From Thysanoteuthis rhombus (taxonomy: Eukaryota > Mollusca > Cephalopoda > Oegopsida > Thysanoteuthidae), in assembly GCA_963457665.1 (NCBI GenBank), contig OY735224.1, positions 40,042,329-40,106,328 on the forward strand: a stretch of DNA of 64,000 bases, read 5' to 3'. The position numbers and the translations under genes are program-made. This document shows positions 21,480 through 33,635 of this stretch, piece by piece. Each line of letters begins with the position of its first letter. Position 1 is the first letter of the stretch. The notes below the pieces were generated by a model. That model saw only the letters and a program-made list of their open reading frames with translations, was not told where the DNA came from and did not search any database.

Positions 21480-22080
21480 GTAGGCGGACTTTTGTACTCT
21501 GGATCGGTTGGCCAGGAAAGGTTGCACAAGAATATTTTGGCCACAAATTTTTCTACCCGAACAATTTGGCCACGATCATTTTTCAAGGCGGAAATTACAA
21601 ATTAGATGTAATTTAAAATGATCTAATGCAAATTTAGAATACATATTTGTCAAGTATTATGAATCTGTGTTTCAAGAAACTTTTTTTTCCATTTTTTATA
21701 TCAAATGTTTGACTCAACAGGATCCTAAACATAACAGGATTTTGATTAAATCTAAAAAGCTTAAATAATAGCTACACAAAAACTCACAAATCTTTTAAAA
21801 AAATGAAAGGTCTCAAAGTTCAGAAAATAGTAAGAAAAAAAAAAATACCCATAACAGTTTAAACAAAGATTTATAGAAGTAAAACATGTATGAACTAATT
21901 TTTCTTGTAGATTTGCATCAGATCATTTCAAATCCTATTTGATTAGTAATTTTTGTTGGTAAAAATAAAACATGGCCAAATTGTCCGAAGTAGAAAAATC
22001 TGTTGCCAAAATATTCTTGTACAATTTGAACTGTCCTGGCCAATCAGGCCAAAGCCAAAATGTCCGCAATTCAAACAAAC
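21480..22080. mobile_element. DNA element with ~170-bp terminal inverted repeats (GGCCAAAATGTCCG type)
   Basis: The left arm (about 21483-21650) reads GGTTGGCCAGGA, GAATATTTTGGCCACA, TTTTTCTACCCGAACAATTT, GGCCACGATC. The complement of the right arm (about 21905-22070) reads GATTGGCCAGGA, GAATATTTTGGCAACA, TTTTTCTACTTCGGACAATT, TGGCCATG. Arms pair over about 170 bp, and about 250 bp of AT-rich sequence lies between. No transposase is visible. The repeated GGCC(A)AAATGTCCG motif is seen at the ends of mollusc and cnidarian elements; superfamily not assigned. Confidence 0.7.
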
Positions 22081-23729
22081 AGCAAGTTTATCATACAAAT
22101 TCATAGGCATATGGTGCTTGAAATCTTGGGTGTTCTGTGTGCTATGGTTTCACAAGAAAGTACAAATAGTTGTCTGTAAAAAGTAATGGACAGTTGACAC
22201 CTTTTTGGTACAATATAGGGAAGACTATGTGTCCAATTTCAACTCCTTTATCTATAGTTCCTGTAAATGTGGTTTACAAACTTGGGCAAAACATATCGAC
22301 CAGAGTTGGGCTTTAGAAGTGAGAGTGAATTCATCATCAGTTTTTACATACGTCACTGTCACTGTTATTCGTACAGGACATCATTGCTTTTTGGTCAAGT
22401 CATTATTGATACGAATAAAAATCAAGTCAAGATTCAATAGTAAAAGTTTGACAATGAGATATATAAGATTTTTAAATTTAGATACAAATAAAACATCTAA
22501 ATTTGGAATACTGAAGAGCAATAACTGTAATACTTCGAAGCCATAGTTTAGAACAATGAAGGGAAAATAATTTTACACGACAATTATAGCTGCTCAACAC
22601 ACCAAATAGTCTGGGTGGGGGGTTTGAAAACACGTTCCTGAACGGGCACTGCCCTAGTAATAATGAATTCAGCCAATGAGAGAGAGGTAGAATATGTTTG
22701 ATGAGTAGAGCAACAAGTGAATCATACATGATGACATTAATCTTTCATTAAATTTACCACACTTGACAGACACAACCTGCTCCGAAACAGGCTCCCCTGA
22801 TGACTATAAGAATTTCTAAGTGAAACACTGCCACTCTTAACTCTCATGGCACCATATCTTTTACAAAGAATCTTTATGGGTGGAGAATAAATGAAGGAAT
22901 AGAATAAATAAACCTGATTCTTTTGTATGGGCAGGAGGAAGTGTTTTTACTGCACATGTAATACAATAATCCTTCAGAGCCAAAAGTAAAGAAATAGTTG
23001 CGATTCTCAACAGTGCAACATATGCAAACTGATAGCCTGTTATTTACAGGTGCATTCATCAGTCTGCTCTAACTGAAAGCTATCCAATTATCAGTCTCAA
23101 CACATTGCTATGCCTTTCAGGATATAGATCTATTTATCTCTATGTTAACTCAGATGTATACAAAAACAGCACAAATTCTCAGAGAGAAACAGTTCTGCTC
23201 AATAAACATTCAGTGTTGTGCCATGTGAAAATGATGCATATTTAAGAACCAGTGTACCCGTGTCATTAAAAATAACTGTCATAAATAGTTATACTCTTCA
23301 GCAAACAAAATAATTTCTTTGCCATCTTCATCTTTTACATTCGGTGGTTCGGGGATTGCTGTGCTAATGAAGAGGGGTGCAGCAGTGACATGCAGGAGCG
23401 AAGGAAGGAATTAGAAATGGAACACATGAAAATTTAAGGCTACTGAAAATGTCATACTCGCTTTCCCCTGTGACGACTTGACCAACCAAGCAACCAACAC
23501 AAATAGTACCAATACAGTTAGATAAGTTGAACATTTATCAGATGCTAGCACCAAAAGTATTTAAGACTAAACAACTGTCTCCAATAAGTAACTCCTTTAA
23601 TTAGAGTAAACTAATTTAGGCCAATAGAATGTTGTATCAAATACCTTACATTAACTTGGCTGCTTAACCGATAGTAAACAAGAGATATATAATTTATTCA
23701 AATTATCATCAAGCTGAATTAAATGTCAG
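22081..23729. other. intronic, no feature recognised
   Basis: Open frames at 22205-22546 and 22478-22729 have no recognisable domain. Confidence 0.5.
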
Positions 23730-23900
23730 TATAAAGTGATTAACTCTAAAATTGATGATGGAACTCTTCAATGGAGAGAATTGGAAATAATGGAATTCTT
23801 CCACAAATTGAATAGAAAAATAAAATTAAGATTCATCAAACAGGTCAAAGGGAGATATTCTAACCAGAAGTTTCTCTTAAAATTGACATCCATTTTTTTT
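23730..23900 (+). repeat. family F repeat, copy 1
   Basis: TGGAACTCTTCAATGGA, AATGGAATTCTTC, GGTCAAAGGGAGATA, CTTAAAATTGACATCCA. The same order of motifs occurs at 30690-30910 and 34600-34800. Confidence 0.65.
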
Positions 23901-25589
23901 TTTTCAAGGTTAATGTTCAAAGATTAACTTTAAAAGATAATTTCTTCAGTCTGATCCCAAAAAAGAGGACAAATTAATGACTGGCATGAACTAAGGAGGA
24001 CAGAGTGCACAAAAACTAGACGTCTGGCCACCCTACCAGAGATTCCAAAGCCATCAGAGAGTTTCCGTACTGAAAACTTGCTTATAATAAGGAAAATTGA
24101 TCAGAAACCACAGCAAAGGTCTTGTATGAAATAAAGAGTGTAACTGCTACCACCTAATAATATGATGTCATGATAACACAGGGACTTGATTAACGAGAGC
24201 AAAAAAAAGAGATGAGCTTGCCTGCAGGATGTTTGAAGGAACATATGTTGATAAGTGAGTAGGGTAGGGAGAGAAAGAGAGAAAGACTGGGAGAATAGAG
24301 GAGACATTTACATAGTAGTAACGTTTACTTGAATAGATTCATTTTGTTGTATAGCATTTATGTAAATAATAAATATAGCATCAAAAATTCCACATTGATC
24401 TTAATTTCTGGGTGATGGTTTCTAATTAGACCATGGTATTACCACAGGTTACTGTTAGTCTTGTGTGGTAATATTGAGATATGCTCAAACTACAGGGGTA
24501 CATCAATAAGTCCACAGCCCAATGATAAAGAAGAAAAAAAATTTCACAAAAATATTCATATTCGAACAGTCACCTTCCTTGTCAACACACTTGATTCAGC
24601 AGTGAATGTTAATCACATAGATCAAACTTTATACAATGAAAATTCCAAACCAAAATTCAGCAAATAACTGTGTCAGGCTGTTGATTTATTGATCCACGTT
24701 TGTTTATATTAAGAATTATCTATAGTTGAAATATGGTTACAACTCAAGCTCTTAGATCTTACGATATATAATATTGAATAACAAGCAGCTTATTTACATA
24801 CTAGATAAGAGGGTAACATTTGTACTCATATTACACTTTATATACATCATGCTATGAAGTCTGACACAAGTACTTGAATATAATAACATTCTGATTTAGT
24901 GTGTGTGGAAGAAACAAATTTATGCTCATATAAAGGGGGGGATGCTGCTATTTGCACACTAATTCTTCTTCTAGCCTAAACATACCAATGTCATTTTAAT
25001 ACATATAAAAACACCACAGTTAAATTATTTTCAGTTATTTTTGAATTGCTTACAAAACACATATAGAGGGTGATGAATCACTGGAAGAAGACAGAAAAGA
25101 ACTAAGGTATACTATACATGGTGAGAAAAAATCTTTTTTTCAATACTTAATGAATAGTAATTATTATTCATCTTTTAAAAATGCACATTTTCAAGCAAAA
25201 AATAAATTTTTTGCTTTAATGTTGAAGCAAGACATGAAACCTAATCCTTTCAGTTCATACAAAAAGATTATAATTCAAGTTATTTGTTACAACGTACAAT
25301 TATTACTGGGTAATCCATATGCAACTCAATCAGGGCCCAAGTTGATCAGAATAGGATGATGTAAAATACACATACAAGATACCATGACACATACATATTT
25401 ACCTAAATCTCTTTATTATACATATATCGTCCTTGCCTTTCCAAAGAGAAAGGAATAAATGTTATCCATCACATTTCTTTCACCTTGTCATCAGCTCAAC
25501 CTAGCAAAGTATCAGCTCTTTTACCTCCTCACCTTCCCTGAGAACTTCAAACAAACATGATGTATATACTACATGCTCTTTTGCAAGCT
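23901..25589. other. intronic, no feature recognised
   Basis: AT-rich; no coding or repeat assignment. Confidence 0.5.
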
Positions 25590-25683
25590 AACAATAACAA
25601 TAATAAGGACAGAAATCATTCAGGGTTGAGCCACAGAACTACAATGACTGGATTTCATGTCATCCACAGTTGAAGGGTTTTAA
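25590..25683 (+). mobile_element. piggyBac-like MITE P1, right-end fragment
   Basis: ACAGAAATCATTCAGGGTTG, AGCCACAGAACTACAATG, CATCCACAGTTGAAGGG, then TTTTAA. It aligns with the right end of the copy at 49156-49374 (CATCTACAGTTGATGGG). TTAA sits next to the terminus. Confidence 0.5.
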
Positions 25684-25762
25684 GCTCATATGAACCTATC
25701 TGTGATCAGAAGTCAGTAAGTTGATGTATGAGTGTAGAATTTATTCTTGAATATTTTGGAGG

Positions 25763-25830
25763 GGGTGCAGCGCTATAGTGGTTAGCCTTCCCAGGCAGTT
25801 CATGTTAGAGAAGAAATCCCCAGTGCAGAA
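25763..25830 (+). repeat. tRNA-derived SINE head, fragment
   Basis: GGGGTGCAGCGCTATAGTGG, TTAGCCTTCCCAGGCAG. The A-box-like TATAGTGGTTAG matches the CCTAGTGGTTAATG of the SINE at 58718. The rest has decayed. Confidence 0.4.
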
Positions 25831-26668
25831 ACAAGAAGAGTTGAGTGTACTCTGGCTTCATAAAAACTTACAATTGCTACAAAAACAGAATGAACCAATC
25901 CTATGGAGACAAACATTGCCCTACATGTCTTGTCACATAGAAGAACCTATCACACATGAGATTATATATATATATATCAACTGAATTGGCATGAATAACA
26001 AGTCACATCTGTTACTACACTTTCTGATCCCTCATCGGCAAATACATATTTTGGGTAACCTACGTAGGTAAGCTCTTTTTTTCAAAAAATCATATGATGA
26101 GGTATAAAATAACATCCATATACAATACATTATCATAATACTCTCTATAAAATAACAAACTATGTATAATATAACATGGCCCTGAAAATGACAAGACAAA
26201 ACCTAATTAGAATCATAGCTCAACGAAGGTGGTGTTGAATTAACACTGCTGGGCAGCCATGTTAAAATGAATTTTGTATTTAAATCCCCAAAACAGTTAC
26301 ATGGTAAATAACTGATGATCTCAACAGGAAAAATTCAAATAATACCATAATATCTAATTTTGTATGAAATGAAAAAAAAAAAAAAAGCTTACACAAGTTG
26401 CATCAACAGATATTTGGAAATAATGTCTAGAATAACAAATTTTGAAAAAGTTCTTCTATATTTTTAGAGTTAGAAGCTGTAAAGCTGTCTAGACTTTATA
26501 CATAAATCAGCACATTAGTCTAAAGCAAACTTTTTAATAAGAAACATTTGGTAGCCTAATCAATTAACAAGACAAACAATCCATTGATAATACATACACA
26601 TGACTAAAGTATGAGAGAGAAACAGGCTTATCAACCTATTGACAACAGTTTCTGAAGACCCTGCAGGT
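25831..26668. other. intronic, no feature recognised
   Basis: AT-rich with a short (TA)n at about 25965. Confidence 0.5.
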
Positions 26669-26760
26669 CAGTGGTTCTTGACATTATTGGATCCATGCCC
26701 CACTTGGATAGTTGAAAAAAAAAAAACTTTACGCCTTCCCCCTCTTACAACAGGCTGATG
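26669..26760 (+). repeat. hAT-type terminus, isolated
   Basis: CAGTGGTTCTTGACATTATT then GGATCCATGCCCC is a typical hAT 5' end. No matching 3' end was found, so its extent is unknown. Confidence 0.4.
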
Positions 26761-26911
26761 CAAAAATTGTGAAGGGGTTCAAAATAGTCATATCTTTTTG
26801 GTTTGAATGCTTTTTTTTTTTTAAATTGTTTTAAAGAAATTAAATACATAAACAAAGGAAATTTAATTAACCTACATACAGAATTTTTTTTCTTTCAAAC
26901 ATCAACCATTT

Positions 26912-27115
26912 TCAACTACACAAATTCTTGCTTTTACAATAACATTCTACATAACGTTTCAATTGGTATCTGCTCCTCTGCGCAAGTATACGATTTTCAG
27001 TATTTTGAGCTGAACATGGTCTCCCTGTTCTTGGGTGATCACTAATGGAACCCCATCTCAAAAACATGGAAACAGACAATAAATCATGGACTGTGTTCCC
27101 GCATTCAAGTAACAA
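26912..27115 (-). mobile_element. possible Tc1/mariner-type DNA-binding fragment
   Basis: The minus frame contains LRWGSISDHPRTGRPCSAQN followed by TENRILAQRSR. A basic (R/K)xGRP motif after a W-G-S-(I/V) stretch, then a TENI-like start, is the linker seen between the two helix-turn-helix units of Tc1/mariner-related transposases (forms like GTVADLPRSGRP). Only this segment is recognisable. The flanking peptide shows no family features and the frame is short. Fragmentary and dead. Confidence 0.45.
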
Positions 27116-28919
27116 GAATATACTTCTTTGGTTAACATCAGAGGTATTAAAAGTAAAAATTCTATCATTTTAGTTAGTTCCTTTATATATCTGAGAAGAC
27201 TCTTGTTCCATCCTGTATAATAAAACAAATTTGGTGTTGAATACAATGTTAAATTCAAGAAATTTATCAAAATTTAGTGTTTTAACTCAGTAAAAATATC
27301 TAATAGGAAACAAATACAATTAAAAAAAAAATAATATATATATAATAACATTATGGTGCTCACTGGAATTTTTGTAATTTCTATTATGTAAAATTCAGTA
27401 ACAACACAATTACATCATTTTTATACCTGATTAATTCAAAGAGCTGAGCATTAGTTACTCAGGTATTTGAGATTTCATATAATAAGGAATTATTCAGTTA
27501 AACCTTAACTAACTTTTGAGTCATGGAACACTCTCTGCTTTTCACACCCAAATTTCAAATTAATCCCTTGTGGGTTATGCAACACACATTAAGAATCACA
27601 ACTTTAAGTCAAACAAAGTAAGGTTAAAAATTGAATCCTAGCCAATTAAATCTCTAGTAATAATCATTTGAGCAAATCTGAACATTTGACGCAAAGAGAA
27701 CAACAGACTGAAGCCATCAAAAGAAGTAGATAGAATCTGGCTACAGTGATTCAAAGTGCTTCTAACAACTTCCTCTAATTAACTGCCAGTCCGCACAAAG
27801 GACATTTTGATATCTGTAGCTTTGACATATGTTTATGAAAGTTTATCTCAGCATCTACAAACTATTTCTATCACTATGAATTGTGTTTCTCTGCAAGAGA
27901 GCTTGAGTCATAATTGCAAAGAAAAGACTCAACAAGGAAGTTTAAGGAATCCTTGGTGCCTTGTTAACAGCAGGGCTGCCAATGCTGGGTTTTCTACTCC
28001 CCAGATATAGGGTTTTCACTAACCATCTGGGTTACAGACTTTATATCTTGAAGATAGTTCATAATCCAGGGTTTTTCATACCTCAAATGAATAAATTCTT
28101 GAAAATATCATTCATATAAATGTGTTTGAAATAACATCTTCAAGTAAGCTGTTAACAGAGTAGTTGTCATCAATTTTAAATATATATAATGTTGTAGTAC
28201 TAGCTATGACCATGCAAAGAACAAAAATGTTGGTGAGAAACTGACACCTAACAACAACAAAAAAAAAAAGAAATACATTAAAATTGTATAAAAATTCATT
28301 TTTTTTCCATCAAATATTTTTGAGTAATTAATCATTTACTCTTTCAAGAGAAAATTAAACAGGTGGAATAATTAATGATCTATGCATAAAAAGTAAAATA
28401 TAGTTGTATCTAAACTTGATATTTTCATGATCTGTTTTGGGTTTTTTTTGAGTGAGCCTCATCTGGGAGAGGGAGATTCCTTAAAATTTCAATAGCAGCC
28501 CAGGTTAACAATGCATGGCCTCTGCCCATCTGTACAACCTTTACAATTTTCTCACTCAGTTACTTAGTTTCCATTATTTATAACAAGGTTTTCATTAATA
28601 GTCTTTCAGTCAAGAGATAATATTTGATGACAGGCTTAAATTTTGAATTATCCAAAAAAGGTTTTGTTTAGTAAAAAGATATAAATTACTTCATTCAAGA
28701 GCAGCAGCTTCTGTCCTTAATCAGGTTTTGAAGGCATGAACTCAATTTTTCAAGATTTTAAATAATTCATCATGAATTAATTTCATCCAGAGATTTTCAA
28801 ATTGACAACAACATGTTTAATTAGAAAAGTCAAGCAACATCTCATCAAAATAATAATCCGTAACAATATTTTCAGACCAGAAACTCAACTATTGAAAAGA
28901 GTTATGTCCAGGAAACTAA
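27116..28919. other. intronic, no feature recognised
   Basis: AT-rich; the patch at 27970-28080 (GGCTGCCAATGCTGGGTTTT) may be an old repeat. No coding signal. Confidence 0.45.
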
Positions 28920-29110
28920 TATTGCTTATATAGAGGAAGCCCTTAATGGTCTCATTTCAGGACAGTGTTTTTTTAGATAAAAATCACTGCCTGCTAATAT
29001 TGAGCAAAGGATATATAGAGGAAGCCACTTATAGTGATCACTTTGAATAAAAGTGTTTTGGATTGACTGATGTTGATAACAATGACTATTTGATAACATT
29101 ATCCATCTCT
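28920..29110 (+). repeat. pogo-like terminal sequence (family G), tandem partial copies
   Basis: TATATAGAGGAAGCCCTTAA at about 28928 recurs as TATATAGAGGAAGCCACTTA at about 29012. The second is followed by GTGATCACTTTGAATAAAAG, TTTTGGATTGACTGATG and GATAACATTATCC, matching 9841-9950. Confidence 0.45.
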
Positions 29111-29142
29111 GCCAACTCCACAGTCAGGGGAAGTAATTGTGC

Positions 29143-29406
29143 ATAGATCTTCGCCAAAATTTAAACACTTATTCCATAGCCTTTTCAGATGGACAGATAT
29201 GAGAGAATACACAAATGTAGGGGGTATATATAACAATCAACAAAAGAGATTCCTCAATCTGCCCCCAAATTCAGCCACTCATTCTTTACTAGCCCACAAA
29301 ATTTCATTGACATCCATTCAGTGCTTTTGGAAATATCATGTAGTCTGGAAGATGGACAAACACAACCTTATACATATACTTCTCCAACTATGTCGGCAGA
29401 TGTAAT
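29143..29406 (+). repeat. family A element, 3' part
   Basis: CCCACAAAATTTCATTGACA, CAGTGCTTTTGGAAATATC, GGACAAACACAACCTTATAC, ending GTCGGCAGATGTAATTATG. Same 3' module as at 3.1-3.5, 7.7 and 54.4 kb. Confidence 0.65.
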
Positions 29407-29424
29407 TATGTTAAAAAGCTTTCT

Positions 29425-29518
29425 CAGCATATACCAACAGTTTTAGCAAGTGCTAATATCTGGCAAATGTCAACTTCGTACAGAAGCTAGTTGTCACGTA
29501 ATCACAGCATGTGCGCGT

Positions 29519-29563
<45 letters not shown>

Positions 29564-29590
29564 TTTTTTCCAATTATACTGAAGTGATAA
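29425..29590 (+). repeat. family D repeat with expanded (AC)n
   Basis: ATCTGGCAAATGTCAACTTC, AGCTAGTTGTCACGTAATC, GCATGTGCGCGTGC, then (AC)20 at 29520-29559, then AGAAATTTTTTCC. The array arises at the ACACACA position of the repeat. Confidence 0.75.
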
Positions 29591-29904
29591 TCTCTATTTC
29601 TAAAATTCAAATTTTATAATTCAAATTCTAGAAATGTTTCAAACACAAAGTGAAACTGCATACATGACTCCATGAAAATTATTCTTAGATATCTCCTGGG
29701 GAGAAAAGAATTATTGGCACTTTGTTACTAACAAAGGAAATTTGAAAACAGACTAGAATATTTCATTTTGCAAAAAACCTTTGTTCTGCATTTTGTGATT
29801 TTTGACAATATCCAAATCAATAAATATCAAAGAAAATTCATGTATGTAAAACATTAAAAACCGCAAAAATAGGTTTTTTTTAGTTTGTTTATGAAGGTAT
29901 GTGT

Positions 29905-30215
29905 TATGTGCTCAAGCTGCATTAATGGAGCCAGAGGGCTGAAAATATCAACATTCACACATATTTGAAGTAAGAAAAAAAAATTTTTTTTTTTTTTAAA
30001 TCAAAATGGATCCTTCAGTTTGTGTCCAGCAGCATTAATGCTCATTTTTGAAAATTTGGATTTTTTCTTTAGTGATCATGGCCCAACAAATGGTGAGAGA
30101 AGTAACTTATTCATTGACCAGCCTCTTTTTACATTTTTTAGTTGATCATCCCAACATAGCATGCAGGCAAAAGATTCATCTGGTTTTTATTGAGTGACTA
30201 AACATCTGTTTCACT
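29905..30215 (-). repeat. family B element, copy 4 (minus)
   Basis: In plus reading: AATGGAGCCAGAGGGCTGAA, AATATCAACATTC, AGTTGATCATCCCAACATAG, CATGCAGGCAAAAGATTCAT, TTATTGAGTGACTAAAC. This is the reverse of the family landmarks. Confidence 0.7.
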
Positions 30216-30689
30216 TTCATTTGATGTTTAAATGTAATTTTTTTTTACTAGTGCCAAACAGTATTGGCTTAAATCAAGCTTTTTCAATGGGTGTAATATC
30301 ATCCCCAAGGGGGTAAAAGTTGAGCGGAGGGAGAGGCAACAGATTATCACATTCAAATGGATTTTTCTTTTAAAAAAAGTGATCTTTTGTTTCATGTCAA
30401 TGAAGCCAAGAAATATATACTTATTGAATTACAAATCCCACTTATTGAATTACAAAACATGCATTTCTAAAAAGATTGTTTTAATCTACAACATCCGTTT
30501 CTTTTATCGTGTCATTTCATTATGCAAGTACACATAGATCATCCTGAAGCTACAATTATCCACTGTAAACAAGTTATTAAGATGTACAGAGAATCTAACA
30601 GCAAAGCATCAAGTACTAGGGTCATATTAAAAAAACACAACACAGGTAAAATGCCATTTTAGTTTTATTTGGAATTGGGGGGTGATTTA
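30216..30689. other. intronic, no feature recognised
   Basis: Contains a small direct repeat CTTATTGAATTACAAA (about 30420-30457). Nothing else assigned. Confidence 0.45.
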
Positions 30690-30910
30690 ACTCTTCAATC
30701 CATAAACCGCTTGTAATTAACAGTAGAACTCTTTTATGAATAGCATGAAAAATAATAGAACTCTTCAGTTAACTGAACTTTTAAAAATCACTGAATGGTC
30801 AAAGGAGGGATAATTTCCAATGGAAGCTATTTTTCAATTGACAAGTTACGAAATACTCAAAATCTTACAGCAAAGCATCAAGGGTCGCATTATCTACATT
30901 TAGATTGAGA
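30690..30910 (+). repeat. family F repeat, copy 2
   Basis: CATAAACCGCTTGTAATTAA, GTAGAACTCTTTTATGAATA, AATAGAACTCTTCAG, TGGTCAAAGGAGGGATAATT. Confidence 0.65.
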
Positions 30911-31061
30911 TCTATTTTCTTTGTATAAATTTGAGAGTTAAATAAAAAAAATAAAAAAAAGGGTAATAAAAAAAAAAAGGTGGAAAAATCTAGGTTAAAT
31001 CATTGATACAAACATTTTCAGAGCTAAAATTGGGTGTATAAATGAAGAAAAAAAAACAAAA

Positions 31062-31390
31062 CAGTGGAGAACGCAAAGAAAAAACATAAAAACGTGGAGA
31101 ACACAAAGAAAAGAAAGAAGCGTGGAAAACACAAAGAAAAGAAAAAAAAAAAACGTGGAGAAAGCAAAAAAAAAAAAAAACAAAACAGTGGAGAACGCAA
31201 AGAAAAAACAAAAAACGTGGAGAACACAAAGAAAAGAAGAAAAAAAACGTCGACAATGCAAAGAAAAGAAGAAAAATAAACGTGGAGAAAGCAAAAAAAA
31301 CAAAAAAAAAACAGTGGAGAATGCAAAGAAAAAAAAAGTTGAGAACGCAAAGAAGAAAAAAAAATAAACGGGAAAACGCAAAGAAAAAAC
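31062..31390. repeat. purine-rich minisatellite, ~31-bp units in four-unit higher-order repeat
   Basis: About 11 units start at 31062, 31093, 31121, 31154, 31185, 31216, 31249, 31281, 31311, 31337 and 31369. Each begins with a GTGGAGAA-like core and continues as an A/G-rich run. Unit types recur in the order CAGTGGAGAACGC, CGTGGAGAACAC, CGTGGAAAACAC-like, CGTGGAGAAAGC, with block spacing of 123 and 126 bp. This array produces the poly-F and poly-K open frames on both strands here (30990-31420 minus, 31064-31367 plus), none of which is a gene. Confidence 0.9.
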
Positions 31391-31839
31391 CTTTGCTATC
31401 AGTTTATAAACTGTAAGCATCAGGCAAAAAGAGTTTGGGTATTAAATTTGCATCATTGATAAAAACCAAAGCAGCACCGAAGAGTGAATGTGTTTATTTA
31501 CAGCAGAAGATCTCTGTCAATGAACATACTTCCTCTGCACACCAACATTACTTTAGTCGGAGCCAGGTGCCTAGGCAAATATGCCACATGCTACCAGAGA
31601 AGGTATCCATTCCATCAGCAGAGAATATCTCCAGATATCTAAATAACTTAGTGCAAATAAATTTCACCAAGAGAATTTGCTATCTAAGCATAATAGAAAT
31701 GTTTCTATTTCTTTATTGTGATGGGCGATGAAAAGTGAATACTTTACAGCAACTTGGAACATAAAAGATTATGAAGCAAATGAAAACCAACGTAAGTGAT
31801 GTATTGATGATTGGACATAGACCACAAGTATGAGCACCT
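31391..31839. other. no independent feature; may include decayed 5' mariner sequence
   Basis: The open frame at 31435-31731 has no recognisable motif. The last part (from about 31735) is next to, and may belong to, the mariner relic. Confidence 0.4.
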
Positions 31840-32230
31840 TCCAGAGAAATAAAGAATTGATTCAAACAAGTACTGCTCCCAAATAGACCAACTAAAGGCA
31901 GCAATCAATGTATATTATGAGGAATTAATTGAGAGAAAAGGATGTAATAAAATTCCACAAGGATAACGCTAGACCACACATTTCTTTGGTGACCAAGCAA
32001 AATGGTATAGTTTAGCAGGGAAGTTTTCACTCACCCACTGTTTACACTAAATATTATACCTTCAGAGTCTTTAGATAATTCATTTAATGAAAAAAATTCA
32101 ATTTCTTGAAAGACTGCAAAAGGCACAGTGTGCAGTCTCTTTTTTGAGAAAAATGAAAAGTTCTAGGAGGATGATGTTGCCAAAAATTTGGCAGAGGATA
32201 GTTGGACAAAACTATTTTTAGTTTTTGAAT
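31840..32230 (+). mobile_element. mariner-like transposase relic (C-terminal half)
   Basis: Plus-strand frames read IDSNKYCSQIDQLKAAINVY, ELIERKGCNKI, THFFGDQAKWYSLAGKF, then in other frames DNSFNEKN, LFFEKNEKF and EDDVAKNLAEDSW. In mariner transposases the same stretch reads YCSQLD.L, ELVNRKG, HQDNARPHTSL, LGWEVL.HPPYSPDLAPSDYHLF, SLQNSLNGKNF, KDEKFWEDGI, LPEKWQKV. The DNARPH catalytic aspartate region is broken by two stops and the DYHLF segment is hardly recognisable. At least one further frameshift follows. The catalytic core is therefore destroyed and the copy is old. Terminal repeats with a TA target were not found. Confidence 0.8.
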
Positions 32231-32397
32231 TGTCTTATTTTTACTGAATCAACCAAATTTTGGGGGTAATCTAATATTTTGTTTCTCTATTGTTAACAAC
32301 CATAGGTTCAGTTACTGTATAATGGGTAGGAGGCTATTTGCATAATTTAACTTTCACAAGAAACAACTGACAAGAGAAATAAATTGCAATTAAAACA

Positions 32398-32785
32398 GGT
32401 CTGATTAGTCATTCAATAGAAAATGCCACATGACCAATGTCTTAATAGCATGCAATGTTGAGGATGAGCAACCAAGATCTTGTTGGGCAGTGATCTCTTT
32501 AAAAAAAAAAAAGTGATTTTTTTAAAAACAAACATAAATCCTGCCGGACACAAATTTAGTATAATGTAACACTGCAAATTGAACTTCTCTCACTCCCACT
32601 GAAAACCTATTTAGGGTCGGAATTTTCAAAAGAGAAAGAAAAGAAAAAAAACATCTTTCTTGTACATAAGGAGTGAGTGTTGAAATTTTCAGCCCTCTAG
32701 TTCCATTGGTGCAGCTTGAATACCAACCATACCAACTTGAAAACTGAAAAAAGAACCTGTGTTAACAGTTTCTAATTGACAAATC
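32398..32785 (+). repeat. family B element, copy 5
   Basis: AGTCATTCAATAGAAAATGC, CACATGACCAATGTC, TAGCATGCAATGTTG, GCAAATTGAACTTC, TCTAGTTCCATTGGTG. Confidence 0.7.
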
Positions 32786-33635
32786 TATTTCATTTCCATA
32801 TAAAGTTATGTTGTCAGTGGGTTTCCAACTGACAATAGCCAAGAAAACATGATTCATCTCCTTCCCCACACCTCTTTTTTGTTAATGGCTTTCTATATAA
32901 ACAAAACTCAGTCGGCTGGCTCATCTTACAGTCAAAGCATTTGCCCCTGAAAACCATTTTTGTCTATTTATTCAATAAAACTTAATTACATCATACTGTA
33001 TCCTGGATAAGTTTATTCATCCCTAAAACTCACTTTACTCCACAAATAAGTGAAGTCTTTGGGTGGCTAAAATCTCATAATGCAAAATAAATAATATTTC
33101 TCTAAAGAAAATATCCGAGTATGATAAAATGATTTTTTTTATATATTCTCTACATAGGTGAGAGATGTATTTATATGAGCTAGAATTAATTATTTAAAAA
33201 TGCTTAGATGGAACCACAAGGCTTGAAATAATAAAAGCACTATTACTATGTTGCACAGGCCTTAATCTCTTGCAGATGTTGTGAAGTTGAAGAAATATAA
33301 TGTAACTAGCATGGTACCCATAAAAATGAGGGGACTCTATATGTATGGATAAGTTAAACAAATATATATTTTAGTATGTATGAGTGTATTTATTGTAAAA
33401 AAAAAAATTTTTTTCTTAAATGCATATCTTCAACAAAATTTATTTTTCCATCAATTTTCTAACATATTTTCTGCTTTTTCATGATTTTAAAGGGAGAGGC
33501 AACAGACAAAATTGAATAATAAGAAAATTTGAAATCTTTTTTAATAAGAAAAAGACATCAATTTTATTCATGAAAATTCAGAGATGCCTATATTTAGTGG
33601 AATTGTCCTTCTTGCTACTGACAGTAGTAACAAAG
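32786..33635. other. intronic, no feature recognised
   Basis: AT-rich; nothing assigned. Confidence 0.5.

Noticed and set aside
30990-31420. Phe-rich and Lys-rich ORFs on both strands
   Set aside because: Translation of a purine-rich minisatellite.
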